A model generated the notes under the pieces. It was not told the origin of the DNA. It saw only the letters and a list, made by a program, of their open reading frames with translations, and did no database searches. The translations under genes were made by a program, and so were the position numbers. Positions 1 to 6,484 of a stretch of 7,204 bases of DNA are shown here, one piece after another; positions within the stretch are counted from its first letter, which is position 1, and each line of letters starts with the position of its first letter. The stretch is taken from NCBI GenBank assembly GCA_017643325.1, contig JAEPNS010000102.1, forward strand, positions 1-7,204, in the 5' to 3' direction. The DNA comes from Alphaproteobacteria bacterium (GTDB taxonomy: Bacteria > Pseudomonadota > Alphaproteobacteria > UBA6615).

Positions 1-621
1 GTCGAGGCGGGGGCGAGGCTCGGTGCGCGCGTGACGGTCGGCGCCGGCGCGGTGGTCGGACGCGGCGTGTCGGTCGGCGACGGGACGTCCATCGGGGCGA
101 ATGCCAGCCTCAGCCACTGCGACATCGGTGCGCGGTGCCAGATTCACGACGGTGCGCGCATCGGAACGCGGGGGTTCGGGTTCGACATGTCGCCCGAAGG
201 TCATCTCGACGTTCCGCAGCTCGGCCGCGTGATCGTCGGCGACGAGGTCGAGATCGGCGCCAACTCGACAATCGACCGAGGGTCCGGCCCGGACACCGTT
301 ATCGGCGACGGGTGCAAGATTGATAATCTGGTACAGATCGGGCACAACGTCCGCATGGGGCAGGGCTGTGTTGTCGTGGCACAAGCCGGTGTCGCGGGCA
401 GTGCAACCTTGCAGGACTTCGTCGTCCTGGCTGCCCAATCGGGGGTCGGCGGACACCTGACGATTGCGCCGGGAACGCAGCTCGCGGCGCGCAGCGGCAT
501 CATGCGTGATACGGAACCCGGCGCGAAACTGGCCGGCAACCCGGCCATCCCCGCGAAGGAATATTTTCGGCAGATGGCGGTGCTGGCCAAACTCGCGAAG
601 GACCGCAACCGCCAGGATTAG
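1..621 (+). CDS. lpxD: UDP-3-O-(3-hydroxyacyl)glucosamine N-acyltransferase LpxD, 3' part
   Basis: This is the C-terminal part of LpxD, the cytoplasmic enzyme that transfers a (3R)-hydroxyacyl chain from ACP to the 2-amino group of UDP-3-O-acylglucosamine, the third step of lipid A synthesis. The frame is open from base 1, so the start and roughly the first 130 residues lie outside the window; 206 residues are visible before the TAG. They show tandem hexapeptide repeats (hydrophobic-G-x4, for example VGAGAVVGRGVSVGDGTSIG), which fold as a left-handed beta-helix. The LpxD motif GFGFD occurs near bases 175-189. The presumed catalytic His lies in DNLVQIGHNV (codon 343-345), and a second conserved His lies in GVGGHLTI (codon 454-456). 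The C-terminal helical tail contains AGNPAIPAKEYFRQMAVLAK, typical of LpxD. LpxA is a paralogous beta-helix, but the QIGHNV and GNPAIPAKE motifs and the gene order support LpxD. The gene lies 21 bp upstream of fabZ. The frame shows no break. Confidence 0.96.
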   Translation, partial: VEAGARLGARVTVGAGAVVGRGVSVGDGTSIGANASLSHCDIGARCQIHDGARIGTRGFGFDMSPEGHLDVPQLGRVIVGDEVEIGANSTIDRGSGPDTVIGDGCKIDNLVQIGHNVRMGQGCVVVAQAGVAGSATLQDFVVLAAQSGVGGHLTIAPGTQLAARSGIMRDTEPGAKLAGNPAIPAKEYFRQMAVLAKLAKDRNRQD

Positions 622-642
622 GATCGGCGCGGAACGTCTCGG

Positions 643-1125
643 ATGGATACGAAAGTCGAACAGATCCAGTTGAACGACAACGCTCGCAGCGAAGTCGACA
701 TCCTCGAGGTGATGGAGATGATTCCCCATCGCCAGCCCTTCCTGATGATCGACCGCGTGGAGGACATCGTCGTCCGGCAGAGCGCGACGGGTATCAAGAA
801 CGTCACCATCAACGAGCCGTTTTTCCTGGGTCATTTTCCGGTGCGTCCGGTCATGCCGGGTGTGCTGATCGTCGAGGCGATGGCGCAGACGGCCGCGGTC
901 CTCGTGGTCGAGACTCTCGGCGAGGAAGCGCTTGGCAAGCTCGTCTATTTCATGACCGTCGACAACGCCCGGTTCCGCAAGCCGGTCGTGCCGGGCGACC
1001 AGCTCAAGCTGCACGTGACGATCCAGCGCAACCGCGGGAACGTCTGGAAGTTCAATGGCGAGGCCAAGGTCGGGGACGTCACCGTCGCCGAAGGCACGTT
1101 TTCCGCCATGATCATGGATTCCTGA
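643..1125 (+). CDS. fabZ: 3-hydroxyacyl-ACP dehydratase FabZ
   Basis: FabZ dehydrates (3R)-hydroxyacyl-ACP to trans-2-enoyl-ACP in type II fatty acid synthesis. It is a hot-dog-fold protein of 160 residues, slightly longer than the roughly 150 usual because of a polar N-terminal extension of about 17 residues. Visible hallmarks are IPHRQPFLMIDRV (residues 27-39), the catalytic His64 in FLGHFP and the catalytic Glu78 in PGVLIVEAMAQ; the His-Glu spacing of 14 matches the E. coli enzyme. The C-terminal half carries FRKPVVPGDQL, also typical of the family. The ATG at 643 is preceded by a weak purine stretch (GGAA at 631-634), and coupling to lpxD is plausible. Its place between lpxD and lpxA is conserved in many proteobacteria and puts the enzyme that consumes hydroxyacyl-ACP beside the two acyltransferases that compete for it. 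The stop TGA directly abuts the lpxA ATG. Confidence 0.97.
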   Translation: MDTKVEQIQLNDNARSEVDILEVMEMIPHRQPFLMIDRVEDIVVRQSATGIKNVTINEPFFLGHFPVRPVMPGVLIVEAMAQTAAVLVVETLGEEALGKLVYFMTVDNARFRKPVVPGDQLKLHVTIQRNRGNVWKFNGEAKVGDVTVAEGTFSAMIMDS

Positions 1126-1926
1126 ATGAGCGGCGTGCATCCGACCGCCGTCGTCGAAGACGGCGCGCAACTCGGCGGAAATGTTGAAATCGGTCCCTAC
1201 TGCGTCGTCGGCGCGGATGTGTCGCTGGGCGACGGGGTGCGCCTGCACAGCCACGTGGTCGTGGGCGGGCGCACGCGGATCGGCGCGCAGACGGAGATAT
1301 TCCCGTTCGCGTCCATCGGCCTGGCACCGCAGGACCTGAAGTACGGCGGCGAGAAATCCGAACTCGTCATCGGCGAACGCGTGCGTATCCGCGAGCATGT
1401 CACCATGAACCCCGGCACCGAGGGCGGGGGCATGCTGACGCAGGTCGGCGACGACTGCCTGTTCATGGTGGGGTCCCACGTGGCCCACGACTGTATCGTC
1501 GGCAACAGCGTGATCCTGGCGAACAACGCCACCCTGGCGGGGCATGTGGAGGTCGGCGACTTCGCGATCATCGGCGGCCTGTCGGCCGTCCACCAGTTCG
1601 TCCGCATCGGTGCGCACGCGATGATCGGCGGCATGTCGGGCGTCGAGCATGACCTGATCCCGTTCGGCTCGGCCATGGGCGAACGCGCGCGGCTGCGCGG
1701 GCTGAATCTCGTCGGGCTCCAGCGGCGCGATTTCTCGCGCGACGAGATCACCAACCTGCGCACCGCCTACCGGCTCCTGTTCGCGCAGGAAGGCACGATG
1801 CAGGAACGCATCGACGACGTGGTGTCGATGTATGGCGGCGACGAGGGCGTGATGGAAATCGTCGAGTTCGTGCGCTCGGATTCCTCGCGCGCCATCCTGC
1901 AACCCAAATCCGCAAATGGCGCCTAA
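1126..1926 (+). CDS. lpxA: UDP-N-acetylglucosamine O-acyltransferase LpxA
   Basis: LpxA carries out the first, reversible step of lipid A synthesis: transfer of a (3R)-hydroxyacyl group from ACP to the 3-OH of UDP-GlcNAc. The 266 residues match the family's usual length. Residues 1 to about 190 are hexapeptide repeats forming a left-handed beta-helix, and the remainder is the helical C-terminal domain (LRTAYRLLFAQ). The catalytic His is His121 in GSHVAHDCIVGN, aligned by eye with E. coli His125. The strongly conserved ILANNATLAGHVEVGDFAIIGG and AVHQF segments follow. At the position equivalent to E. coli Gly173, the hydrocarbon-ruler residue, there is also a glycine (Gly169 in MIGGMSG), which suggests a long (about C14) hydroxyacyl donor rather than C10; this is inference. 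The ATG at 1126 starts immediately after the fabZ TGA, and the 3' end overlaps lpxI by 11 bp, so translational coupling on both sides is likely. Confidence 0.97.
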   Translation: MSGVHPTAVVEDGAQLGGNVEIGPYCVVGADVSLGDGVRLHSHVVVGGRTRIGAQTEIFPFASIGLAPQDLKYGGEKSELVIGERVRIREHVTMNPGTEGGGMLTQVGDDCLFMVGSHVAHDCIVGNSVILANNATLAGHVEVGDFAIIGGLSAVHQFVRIGAHAMIGGMSGVEHDLIPFGSAMGERARLRGLNLVGLQRRDFSRDEITNLRTAYRLLFAQEGTMQERIDDVVSMYGGDEGVMEIVEFVRSDSSRAILQPKSANGA

Positions 1927-2764
1927 GGTCGGCATTCTCGCCGGCGGAGGGCCCTTGCCCGGCTACCTGGTGGATGCCTGCCGTTCCAGCGGGCGCGATG
2001 TCTTCGTGATCGCGTTCGAGGGACAGGCGGACCCCCGGGTCGTCGAGGCCGCGCCGCACGCCTGGGTCCGCCTCGGGGCGGCGGGCGAGGCACTCGACCG
2101 GCTGCGCGCGGAGGCCGTCGAGGAAATCGTGATGGCGGGACCCGTGACGCGGCCGACCTGGCGCGAGCTCCGGCCCGACCGCCGCGCGGCGAAGTTCCTC
2201 GGCCGCGGCCTCCTCAACAAGGGCGATGACGGCCTTCTGGGCGCGATCGTTCGCGCGCTGGAGGAGGAAGAGGGATTCCGCGTCATCGGCGCGGACGACC
2301 TGCTGGACGACCTGCAGGCGACAGCGGGGCCGTTCGGGGCGTACGGCCCCGACGAGGATTCGACAGCGGATATCGAGCAGGGCGTGCGGGTGCTCCACAC
2401 CACGGGGCCGCTCGACATCGGACAGGCCGTCATCGTCCAGCAGGGGATCGTGCTCGGCCTCGAGGCGGCCGAGGGCACGCGCGGCCTGATCGAGCGTTGC
2501 GCCGGCCTGCGCCGCGAGGGACGCGGCGGGGTGCTGGTCAAGCTGCCCAAGCCCGGCCAGGAGACCCGCGCCGACATGCCGTCGATCGGGCCGGAGACGC
2601 TGCGTGCCGCCGCCGCGTCCGGCCTCGCCGGTATCGCGGTTGCAACGGGGGCTACGCTGGTGTTCGAGCGCGACGAGGTCGTGCGTTTGGCCGACGAACA
2701 CGGGCTGTTCGTCGTCGGGATCGCGCCCTCGGATATCGTCGCGGGATACGCGTCCGGTTCATGA
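1916..2764 (+). CDS. lpxI: UDP-2,3-diacylglucosamine pyrophosphatase LpxI
   Basis: LpxI (DUF1009 family) hydrolyses UDP-2,3-diacylglucosamine to lipid X (2,3-diacylglucosamine 1-phosphate) and UMP. It is the non-homologous replacement for LpxH that is typical of alphaproteobacteria. The 282 residues match the length of the Caulobacter protein. The N-terminal domain begins KVGILAGGGPLPGYLVDAC (residues 4-22), a glycine-rich nucleotide-binding start. VMAGPVTRPTWRELRPD (72-88) and the NKGDDGLL motif (101-108) follow. The C-terminal domain contains VIVQQGIVLGLEAAEGT (172-188), LVKLPKPGQETRADMPSIG (207-225) and a terminal FERDE...LFVVG segment. Asp220 in RADMPSIGPET probably corresponds to the metal-binding catalytic Asp225 of Caulobacter LpxI. 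The start ATG lies within the lpxA 3' end (11-bp overlap) and the stop overlaps the lpxB start as ATGA. No strong Shine-Dalgarno is visible, which fits translational coupling. The assignment rests on family motifs and on position between lpxA and lpxB. Confidence 0.94.
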   Translation: MAPKVGILAGGGPLPGYLVDACRSSGRDVFVIAFEGQADPRVVEAAPHAWVRLGAAGEALDRLRAEAVEEIVMAGPVTRPTWRELRPDRRAAKFLGRGLLNKGDDGLLGAIVRALEEEEGFRVIGADDLLDDLQATAGPFGAYGPDEDSTADIEQGVRVLHTTGPLDIGQAVIVQQGIVLGLEAAEGTRGLIERCAGLRREGRGGVLVKLPKPGQETRADMPSIGPETLRAAAASGLAGIAVATGATLVFERDEVVRLADEHGLFVVGIAPSDIVAGYASGS

Positions 2765-3948
2765 GCGGATCCGCGACAGGCGACGACACGAACGAAAAGC
2801 TGCACGTCTACCTGATCGCCGGCGAGCCGTCGGGCGACGTCATCGGCGCGCGCCTCATCGAGGCCCTGCGCGCGGGCGGCGGCGTCCGGCTGTCGGGCGT
2901 GGGCGGGCCCGAAATGGCGCGTGCGGGCCTCGAGAGCCTGTTTCCCTATGGCGAGCTCGCGATCATGGGCCTGACCGAGGTGCTGCCCAGCGTGCCCCGT
3001 ATCCTGGGGCGCATGCGAAGCGTCGCACGCCATATCGGGGAGGTGCGGCCCGACGTCATCGTCACGATCGATTCCCCGGGGTTCGTCTTCGGCGTGATCC
3101 GGCGCCTCGCCTCGCGCGACTGCCCGCGGGTCCACTACGTCGCGCCGACGATCTGGGCGTGGCGGGCCGGGCGCGTGAAGAAGTTCCGGCGCCATTTCGA
3201 CCACCTGCTGGCGCTGTTCCCCTTCGAGCCGCCGCTGTTCGAGGCGGCGGGGCTGGCCTGCACCTTCGTCGGCCACCCCGCGGCCGAGGGCGACGTGGCA
3301 TCGGGCGACGGCGCCGGGTTCCGGGCGCGCCACGGAATATGGGCCGACGACACGCTGTTGTGCCTGCTGCCGGGCAGCCGGCGGGGAGAGGTCTCCAAAC
3401 TCGCGCCGGTCGCGGAAGAGGTGGTCACGACCCTGCTCGCCGAACACCCGGATCTGCGGATCGTCATCCCGGCCGCGCCGAATGTGCGCGCGGACATCGA
3501 CCGGTTCGCGGCACGCCTCGGCGACGCGGTGCTCGTGGTCGACGGAACAACGGAACGCTACGACGCATTCGCGGCGTCGGACCTCGCGCTGGCCGCCTCG
3601 GGCACCGTGACCCTCGAACTCGCCTATGCGGGCGTCCCGACGGTCGTGATGTACCGCGTCGGCCGCCTGACCGGGGAAATCGCCCGCCGCATGATCCGGG
3701 TTCGCTACGCCTCGATCGTGAACATCGTCGCCGAGCGGGAGGTCTTCCCGGAATTCCTGCAGTCGCGTTGCGAGCCCGGTCCGATCTCCTCGGCCGTCCT
3801 GGCGCTTTTGAGCCAGCCGGAAAAGGCGGCGGAGATCGGGCGCGCCGCGTCCGGAATCGCGCGCGATGTGTCCGGGCAGGACGGGAAGCCAAGCATGCGT
3901 GCCGCGGAGACGATCCGCTCGATTGTCGCGACGTGGCGCAGCCGCTAA
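2761..3948 (+). CDS. lpxB: lipid-A-disaccharide synthase LpxB
   Basis: LpxB is a peripheral inner-membrane GT-B glycosyltransferase of family GT19. It condenses lipid X with UDP-2,3-diacylglucosamine to form the beta-1,6-linked lipid A disaccharide. The protein has 395 residues (E. coli 382). The Rossmann start HVYLIAGEPSGDVIGARL spans residues 15-32. SGVGGPEM (45-52) and AIMGLTEVLP (67-76) follow. VIVTIDSPGF contains Asp104, which aligns with the essential E. coli Asp98. VHYVAPTIWAWR is at 124-135, FPFEP at 153-157, VGHP at 170-173, CLLPGSRRGEV at 201-211, and the donor-site SGTVTLELAYAGVPTVVMYR lies in the C-terminal domain. The frame is open upstream to 2497, but the ATG at 2761 is preferred because it puts the AGEPSGD motif about 20 residues from the N-terminus as in the family, and it forms the ATGA overlap with the lpxI stop. 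It is the last lpx gene; 33 bp without a terminator separate it from gloA. Confidence 0.97.
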   Translation: MSGSATGDDTNEKLHVYLIAGEPSGDVIGARLIEALRAGGGVRLSGVGGPEMARAGLESLFPYGELAIMGLTEVLPSVPRILGRMRSVARHIGEVRPDVIVTIDSPGFVFGVIRRLASRDCPRVHYVAPTIWAWRAGRVKKFRRHFDHLLALFPFEPPLFEAAGLACTFVGHPAAEGDVASGDGAGFRARHGIWADDTLLCLLPGSRRGEVSKLAPVAEEVVTTLLAEHPDLRIVIPAAPNVRADIDRFAARLGDAVLVVDGTTERYDAFAASDLALAASGTVTLELAYAGVPTVVMYRVGRLTGEIARRMIRVRYASIVNIVAEREVFPEFLQSRCEPGPISSAVLALLSQPEKAAEIGRAASGIARDVSGQDGKPSMRAAETIRSIVATWRSR

Positions 3949-3969
3949 GACTAGGACAACACGCCCAAC

Positions 3970-3974
3970 GAGGA
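3970..3974 (+). promoter_or_regulatory. Shine-Dalgarno of gloA
   Basis: GAGGA lies seven bases upstream of the ATG at 3982, a near-ideal spacing. It is the clearest ribosome binding site on the + strand of this window; the lpx genes upstream rely on abutting or overlapping starts. This supports independent translation initiation of gloA and fixes its start. Confidence 0.75.
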
Positions 3975-3981
3975 ATTCCAG

Positions 3982-4395
3982 ATGTCCGCCAGCGACGACT
4001 TCCGAATGCTCCACACCATGGTCCGGGTGAAGGACCAGGAGAAATCCATCGACTTCTACACGCGCCTGCTCGGCATGAAGGTGCTGCGCCAGAAGGATTA
4101 CGAGGGCGGGCGTTTCACCAACACCTTCGTCGGCTATGGCGACGAAAGTGAGCACACGGTTCTCGAGCTCACCTACAACTGGGACCAGGAGGAGCCGTAT
4201 TCCCACGGATCGGGATACGGCCATATCGCGCTGGGCGTGCCGGACATCTACGCCACCTGCGAGCAGCTCAAGTCCGAGGGCGTGAACATCACCCGCGAGC
4301 CGGGCCCGATGAAGCACGGCACCACCGTGATCGCCTTCATCGAGGACCCGGACGGCTACAAGATCGAGCTGATCGAGACCGGGAGCATGTCGTGA
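3982..4395 (+). CDS. gloA: lactoylglutathione lyase (glyoxalase I)
   Basis: Glyoxalase I isomerises the hemithioacetal of methylglyoxal and glutathione to S-lactoylglutathione, the first step of methylglyoxal detoxification in the cytosol. The 137-residue protein is a single unit with two beta-alpha-beta-beta-beta modules of the vicinal-oxygen-chelate fold. The four metal ligands are all present: His11 (MLHTMVRV), Glu62 (VLELTYNW), His81 (GYGHIALGV) and Glu129 (GYKIELIET); their spacings closely match E. coli GloA (His5, Glu56, His74, Glu122). Other family blocks are SIDFYTRLLGMK (22-33), FVGYGDE (49-55), REPGPMKHGTTVIAF (105-119) and EDPDGYKIEL. The short form, without the inserts of the zinc enzymes, suggests the Ni/Co-activated bacterial class; that is inference. 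The start is set by a good Shine-Dalgarno. The gene's TGA overlaps the GTG start of the next gene, so the two are probably one translational unit, possibly also read from the lpx operon. Confidence 0.95.
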   Translation: MSASDDFRMLHTMVRVKDQEKSIDFYTRLLGMKVLRQKDYEGGRFTNTFVGYGDESEHTVLELTYNWDQEEPYSHGSGYGHIALGVPDIYATCEQLKSEGVNITREPGPMKHGTTVIAFIEDPDGYKIELIETGSMS

Positions 4396-4877
4396 GCGGC
4401 GAGAAACGCACAGCGGCGGAGATGATCGTCGATCCGGCGTCGCTGCCGGTCGAGTCCGCAACACCCTATCCGGCGGTGCATGCGGACCAGGTGCGGGGCC
4501 GGCACCGCCAGCGCCTGTCGCCGGCACTGGGGCTCACCAAGTTCGGGGTGAACCTCCTGCGCGTCGAGCCGGGCGCCCAGTCGTCGGCGCGCCACTGGCA
4601 CTCGAAACAGGACGAGTTCGTCTACGTGCTCGAGGGCGAGGTGGTGCTGGTGTCCGACGAGGGCGAGACCCCGCTCAAGGCGGGGATGGCCGCGGGGTTT
4701 CCCGGCGGCAACCCGAACGGGCACACGATCGCCAACCGCAGCGACGCGGATGCCTATGTGCTGGAGGTGGGCGACCGTCCGTCCGAGGAGGACGTGACCT
4801 ATCCCGACATCGACATGGCGAACGCCGTGCGCGGCGGCAAGCCTCACTTCACCCGCAAGGACGGCTCGGGGTTCTAA
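4392..4877 (+). CDS. small single-domain cupin protein, function unknown
   Basis: This 161-residue protein has one cupin beta-barrel and no second domain. Cupin motif 1 is G61-x6-HWH-x4-E75-x6-G82 (key residues His68, His70, Glu75; followed by FVYVLEGEVVLVSDEGE). Motif 2 runs GMAAGFPGG...NGH-x3-N, with His111 as the probable fourth metal ligand; its P-x-G to His spacing is two residues longer than the classic motif. A conserved metal site (Fe, Mn, Ni or Zn) is therefore likely. The flanks are an N-terminal arm (about 1-50, SLPVESATPYPAVHADQVRG) and a C-terminal tail ending in GGKPHFTRKDGSGF. It resembles the uncharacterised cupin family COG3837; I cannot name a substrate. No signal peptide or membrane segment is seen. 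The GTG start overlaps the gloA TGA by four bases (GTGA), so it should be translationally coupled to gloA, and a related role in small-molecule metabolism or detoxification is possible but unproven. Its TAA directly abuts the stop of the convergent small frame. Confidence 0.88.
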   Translation: MSGEKRTAAEMIVDPASLPVESATPYPAVHADQVRGRHRQRLSPALGLTKFGVNLLRVEPGAQSSARHWHSKQDEFVYVLEGEVVLVSDEGETPLKAGMAAGFPGGNPNGHTIANRSDADAYVLEVGDRPSEEDVTYPDIDMANAVRGGKPHFTRKDGSGF

Positions 4878-5078
4878 TCAGGCCAGAAGCGCGAGAACCG
4901 CGAACAGCACCGCCAGGCAGATCACGGCGGCGAGCCATCGCCGGCGAAAGGCGGGCGGCGTCTCGTCGGCGGAACGGCGGCCGGTCACCGGCGCCCACCT
5001 CTCGTCGATCGCCACATAGTCCGGATCAGATGACGTTTTGCTCCGGTCTTTTCGTGTTTTCCCGTCTCGTCCGGACAA
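4878..5078 (-). CDS. possible small C-terminally anchored membrane peptide
   Basis: This is a candidate short gene just downstream of gltA, 66 codons from a TTG at 5078, or 45 codons from an in-frame GTG at 5015. There is no in-frame ATG. The polar, charged N-terminal part contains SDPDYVAIDERWAPVTG and is followed by FRRRW and a C-terminal hydrophobic segment of about 18 residues (LAAVICLAVLFAVLALLA). That is the layout of a single-pass, tail-anchored inner-membrane peptide with the arginines on the cytoplasmic side. From about codon 18 onward the codons are mostly G/C-ending like real genes here; the first 16 codons are A-rich (AAA, ACA, CGA), so the true start may be further in, perhaps at the GTG. 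Neither start has a good Shine-Dalgarno. The frame is in phase with gltA and separated from it only by the gltA TAG and two codons. Its TGA abuts the cupin stop. I do not recognise a family; it may also be a chance frame. Confidence 0.45.
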   Translation of the reverse strand: MSGRDGKTRKDRSKTSSDPDYVAIDERWAPVTGRRSADETPPAFRRRWLAAVICLAVLFAVLALLA

Positions 5079-5084
5079 GCAGGG

Positions 5085-6386
5085 CTACCGCTTGTCGACG
5101 GGCACGTACTCGCGTTCGGTCTGGCCGAGGAAGAGCTGGCGCGGGCGGCCGATGCGCTGCGCCGGGTCCTCGATCATTTCCTTCCACTGGGCGATCCAGC
5201 CGACGGTGCGCGCGAGCGCGAACAGGACCGTGAACATCTCGGTCGGGAAGCCGATCGCCTTCAGGATGATGCCCGAGTAGAAGTCGACGTTCGGGAACAG
5301 CTTGCGCTCGGCGAAATACTCGTCCTCGAGCGCGATCTTCTCCAGTTCCATGGCCAGTTCGAGGAGCGGGTCGTTGCGCGCGCCGAGTTCCTCGAGGACC
5401 TCGTCCGCGGACTGCTTCAGGACGCCCGCGCGCGGGTCGTAGTTCTTGTACACGCGGTGGCCGAAGCCCATCAGGCGGAAGGGGTCGTCCTTGTCCTTCG
5501 CACGCTCCAGGAATTCCGGAATGTTCTTCTTGTCGCCGATCTGGTCGAGCATCTCGAGAACGGCCTGGTTCGCACCGCCATGGGCCGGGCCCCACAGGGT
5601 GGCGATGCCGGCGGCGATGCAGGCGAAGGGGTTGGCGCCCGACGAGCTCGCGAGACGCACCGTCGAGGTCGATGCGTTCTGCTCGTGGTCGGCGTGGAGG
5701 ATGAAGATCCGGTCCATCGCCTTCTCGATCGCCGGGCTGAGCTCGTACTCCTCGGCCGGCACCCCGAACGTCATGCGCAGGAAGTTGCCCGCGTAGCTCA
5801 TGTCGTTGCGCGGATACATGAAGGGCTGCCCGACCGAGTACTTGTAGGCCCAGGCGGCGATCGTCGGCATCTTCGCGATCAGCCGGTGGCAGGCAATCAG
5901 GCGCTGCTGCGGGTCGTTGATGTCGGTGGAGTCATGATAGAAGGCCGACATCGCGCCGACCACGCCGATCATCACGGCCATCGGGTGCGCGTCGCGGCGG
6001 AAGCCGCTGTAGAGGTTGCGCAGCTGCTCGTGGATCATCGTGTGGTTGGTGATCGTGTCCTGGAAGTCCTCCAGGTCCGCCTTGTTCGGCAGTTCCTTGT
6101 GCAGGAGCAGGTAGCAGACCTCCAGGAAGCTGCTTTTCTCGGCCAGGTCCTCGATCGAGTAGCCGCCGTGGCGCAGGATCCCGACCTCGCCGTCGATATA
6201 GGTCAGCTCGGAATCGCAGCTCGCGGTCGACGTGTAGGAGGGGTCGTAGGTGAACATGCCCGTCTCGGCATAGAGCCGGCGCACGTCGATCACGTTCGGG
6301 CCGTCGGTGCCGGCCAGCACCGGCAGTTCCACGGTCTTTCCGTCGACGGTAAGGGTCGCCGTTCCGGCGGATTTCGCTTCGGTCAT
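5085..6386 (-). CDS. gltA: type II citrate synthase GltA
   Basis: Citrate synthase condenses oxaloacetate and acetyl-CoA to citrate and CoA, the entry reaction of the TCA cycle. The 433-residue protein matches the length of the hexameric type II enzymes of Gram-negative bacteria. It has the N-terminal beta domain (about 1-60, TLTVDGKTVELPVL) that in this class is linked to NADH regulation. Catalytic residues are His269 (WGPAHGGAN), His310 (GFGHRVYKNYDPR) and Asp368 (PNVDFYSG), equivalent to His264, His305 and Asp362 of E. coli. Other landmarks are YIDGEVGILRHGGYSIEDLA (63-82) and ILHADHEQNASTSTVR (229-244). The ATG at 6386 is supported by a purine-rich Shine-Dalgarno eight bases upstream. The gene follows gltX on the same strand after a 115-bp gap that holds a candidate promoter, so it is probably transcribed on its own. 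No U-tract terminator is seen behind it. The reverse-strand frame across it (5457-6440) is a shadow. Confidence 0.97.
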   Translation of the reverse strand: MTEAKSAGTATLTVDGKTVELPVLAGTDGPNVIDVRRLYAETGMFTYDPSYTSTASCDSELTYIDGEVGILRHGGYSIEDLAEKSSFLEVCYLLLHKELPNKADLEDFQDTITNHTMIHEQLRNLYSGFRRDAHPMAVMIGVVGAMSAFYHDSTDINDPQQRLIACHRLIAKMPTIAAWAYKYSVGQPFMYPRNDMSYAGNFLRMTFGVPAEEYELSPAIEKAMDRIFILHADHEQNASTSTVRLASSSGANPFACIAAGIATLWGPAHGGANQAVLEMLDQIGDKKNIPEFLERAKDKDDPFRLMGFGHRVYKNYDPRAGVLKQSADEVLEELGARNDPLLELAMELEKIALEDEYFAERKLFPNVDFYSGIILKAIGFPTEMFTVLFALARTVGWIAQWKEMIEDPAQRIGRPRQLFLGQTEREYVPVDKR

Positions 6387-6394
6387 ACTGAATA

Positions 6395-6401
6395 CTCCCC
6401 C
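6395..6401 (-). promoter_or_regulatory. Shine-Dalgarno of gltA
   Basis: Read on the - strand, GGGGGAG ends eight bases before the ATG at 6386. This is a good match to the anti-Shine-Dalgarno with suitable spacing, and it fixes the gltA start. Confidence 0.7.
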
Positions 6402-6455
6402 GTTCGCCCCGTCCGCCGTGCGCGTCGGATGCGAGCCTGAGTTATGTTGCGGCGC

Positions 6456-6484
6456 ACTCTAATGGCCGGATGGCCGTTCGGCAA
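6456..6484 (-). promoter_or_regulatory. candidate sigma-70-type promoter of gltA
   Basis: On the - strand TTGCCG (6484-6479, four of six matches to TTGACA) is followed after exactly 17 bases by TAGAGT (6461-6456, four of six matches to TATAAT). Transcription would start near 6449 and leave a leader of about 60 bases before gltA. The match is only moderate, but it is the best-spaced pair I found in the gltX-gltA gap. The -35 half lies inside a dyad (6479-6492), which could serve as an operator or as the base of a hairpin behind gltX. Confidence 0.3.

Noticed and set aside
1..621. lpxD and lpxA as a recent duplication flanking fabZ
   Set aside because: Both share hexapeptide repeats, but this is the ancient paralogy of the acyltransferase family and the gene order is standard; there is no sign of a recent duplication.
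2497..2760. Upstream extension of the lpxB frame to an earlier start
   Set aside because: The extension lies within lpxI in another phase, is Arg-rich and not LpxB-like, and the ATG at 2761 gives the usual N-terminus and an ATGA overlap.
3923..3951. Possible promoter for gloA at the end of lpxB (TTGTCG, 17 bases, TAAGAC)
   Set aside because: The spacing is right, but the -10 matches only three of six positions and the region is within and just after lpxB coding sequence; too weak to annotate.
2604..4151. 515-codon frame on the + strand overlapping lpxI, lpxB and gloA out of phase
   Set aside because: The translation is dominated by Arg, Gly, Pro and Ala and it overlaps lpxB, which is certain; this is a shadow frame.
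1963..4527. Very long (854-codon) open frame on the - strand opposite lpxI, lpxB and gloA
   Set aside because: It runs antisense across several well-recognised genes, and its translation is rich in Arg, Ala, Pro and Asp/His with no recognisable domain. Such shadows are common opposite GC-rich genes with G/C-ending codons.
5021..5060. Intrinsic terminator on the + strand (CCGGA/TCCGG stem followed by T runs)
   Set aside because: The stem is only five base pairs with a 16-base loop and the T runs are interrupted, so it is not listed as a terminator, only mentioned in a finding.
5457..6440. 327-codon open frame on the + strand opposite gltA
   Set aside because: It mirrors the gltA codons and gives a repetitive Val/Arg/Ala/Gly/His-rich product with no known fold; gltA on the other strand has all catalytic motifs.
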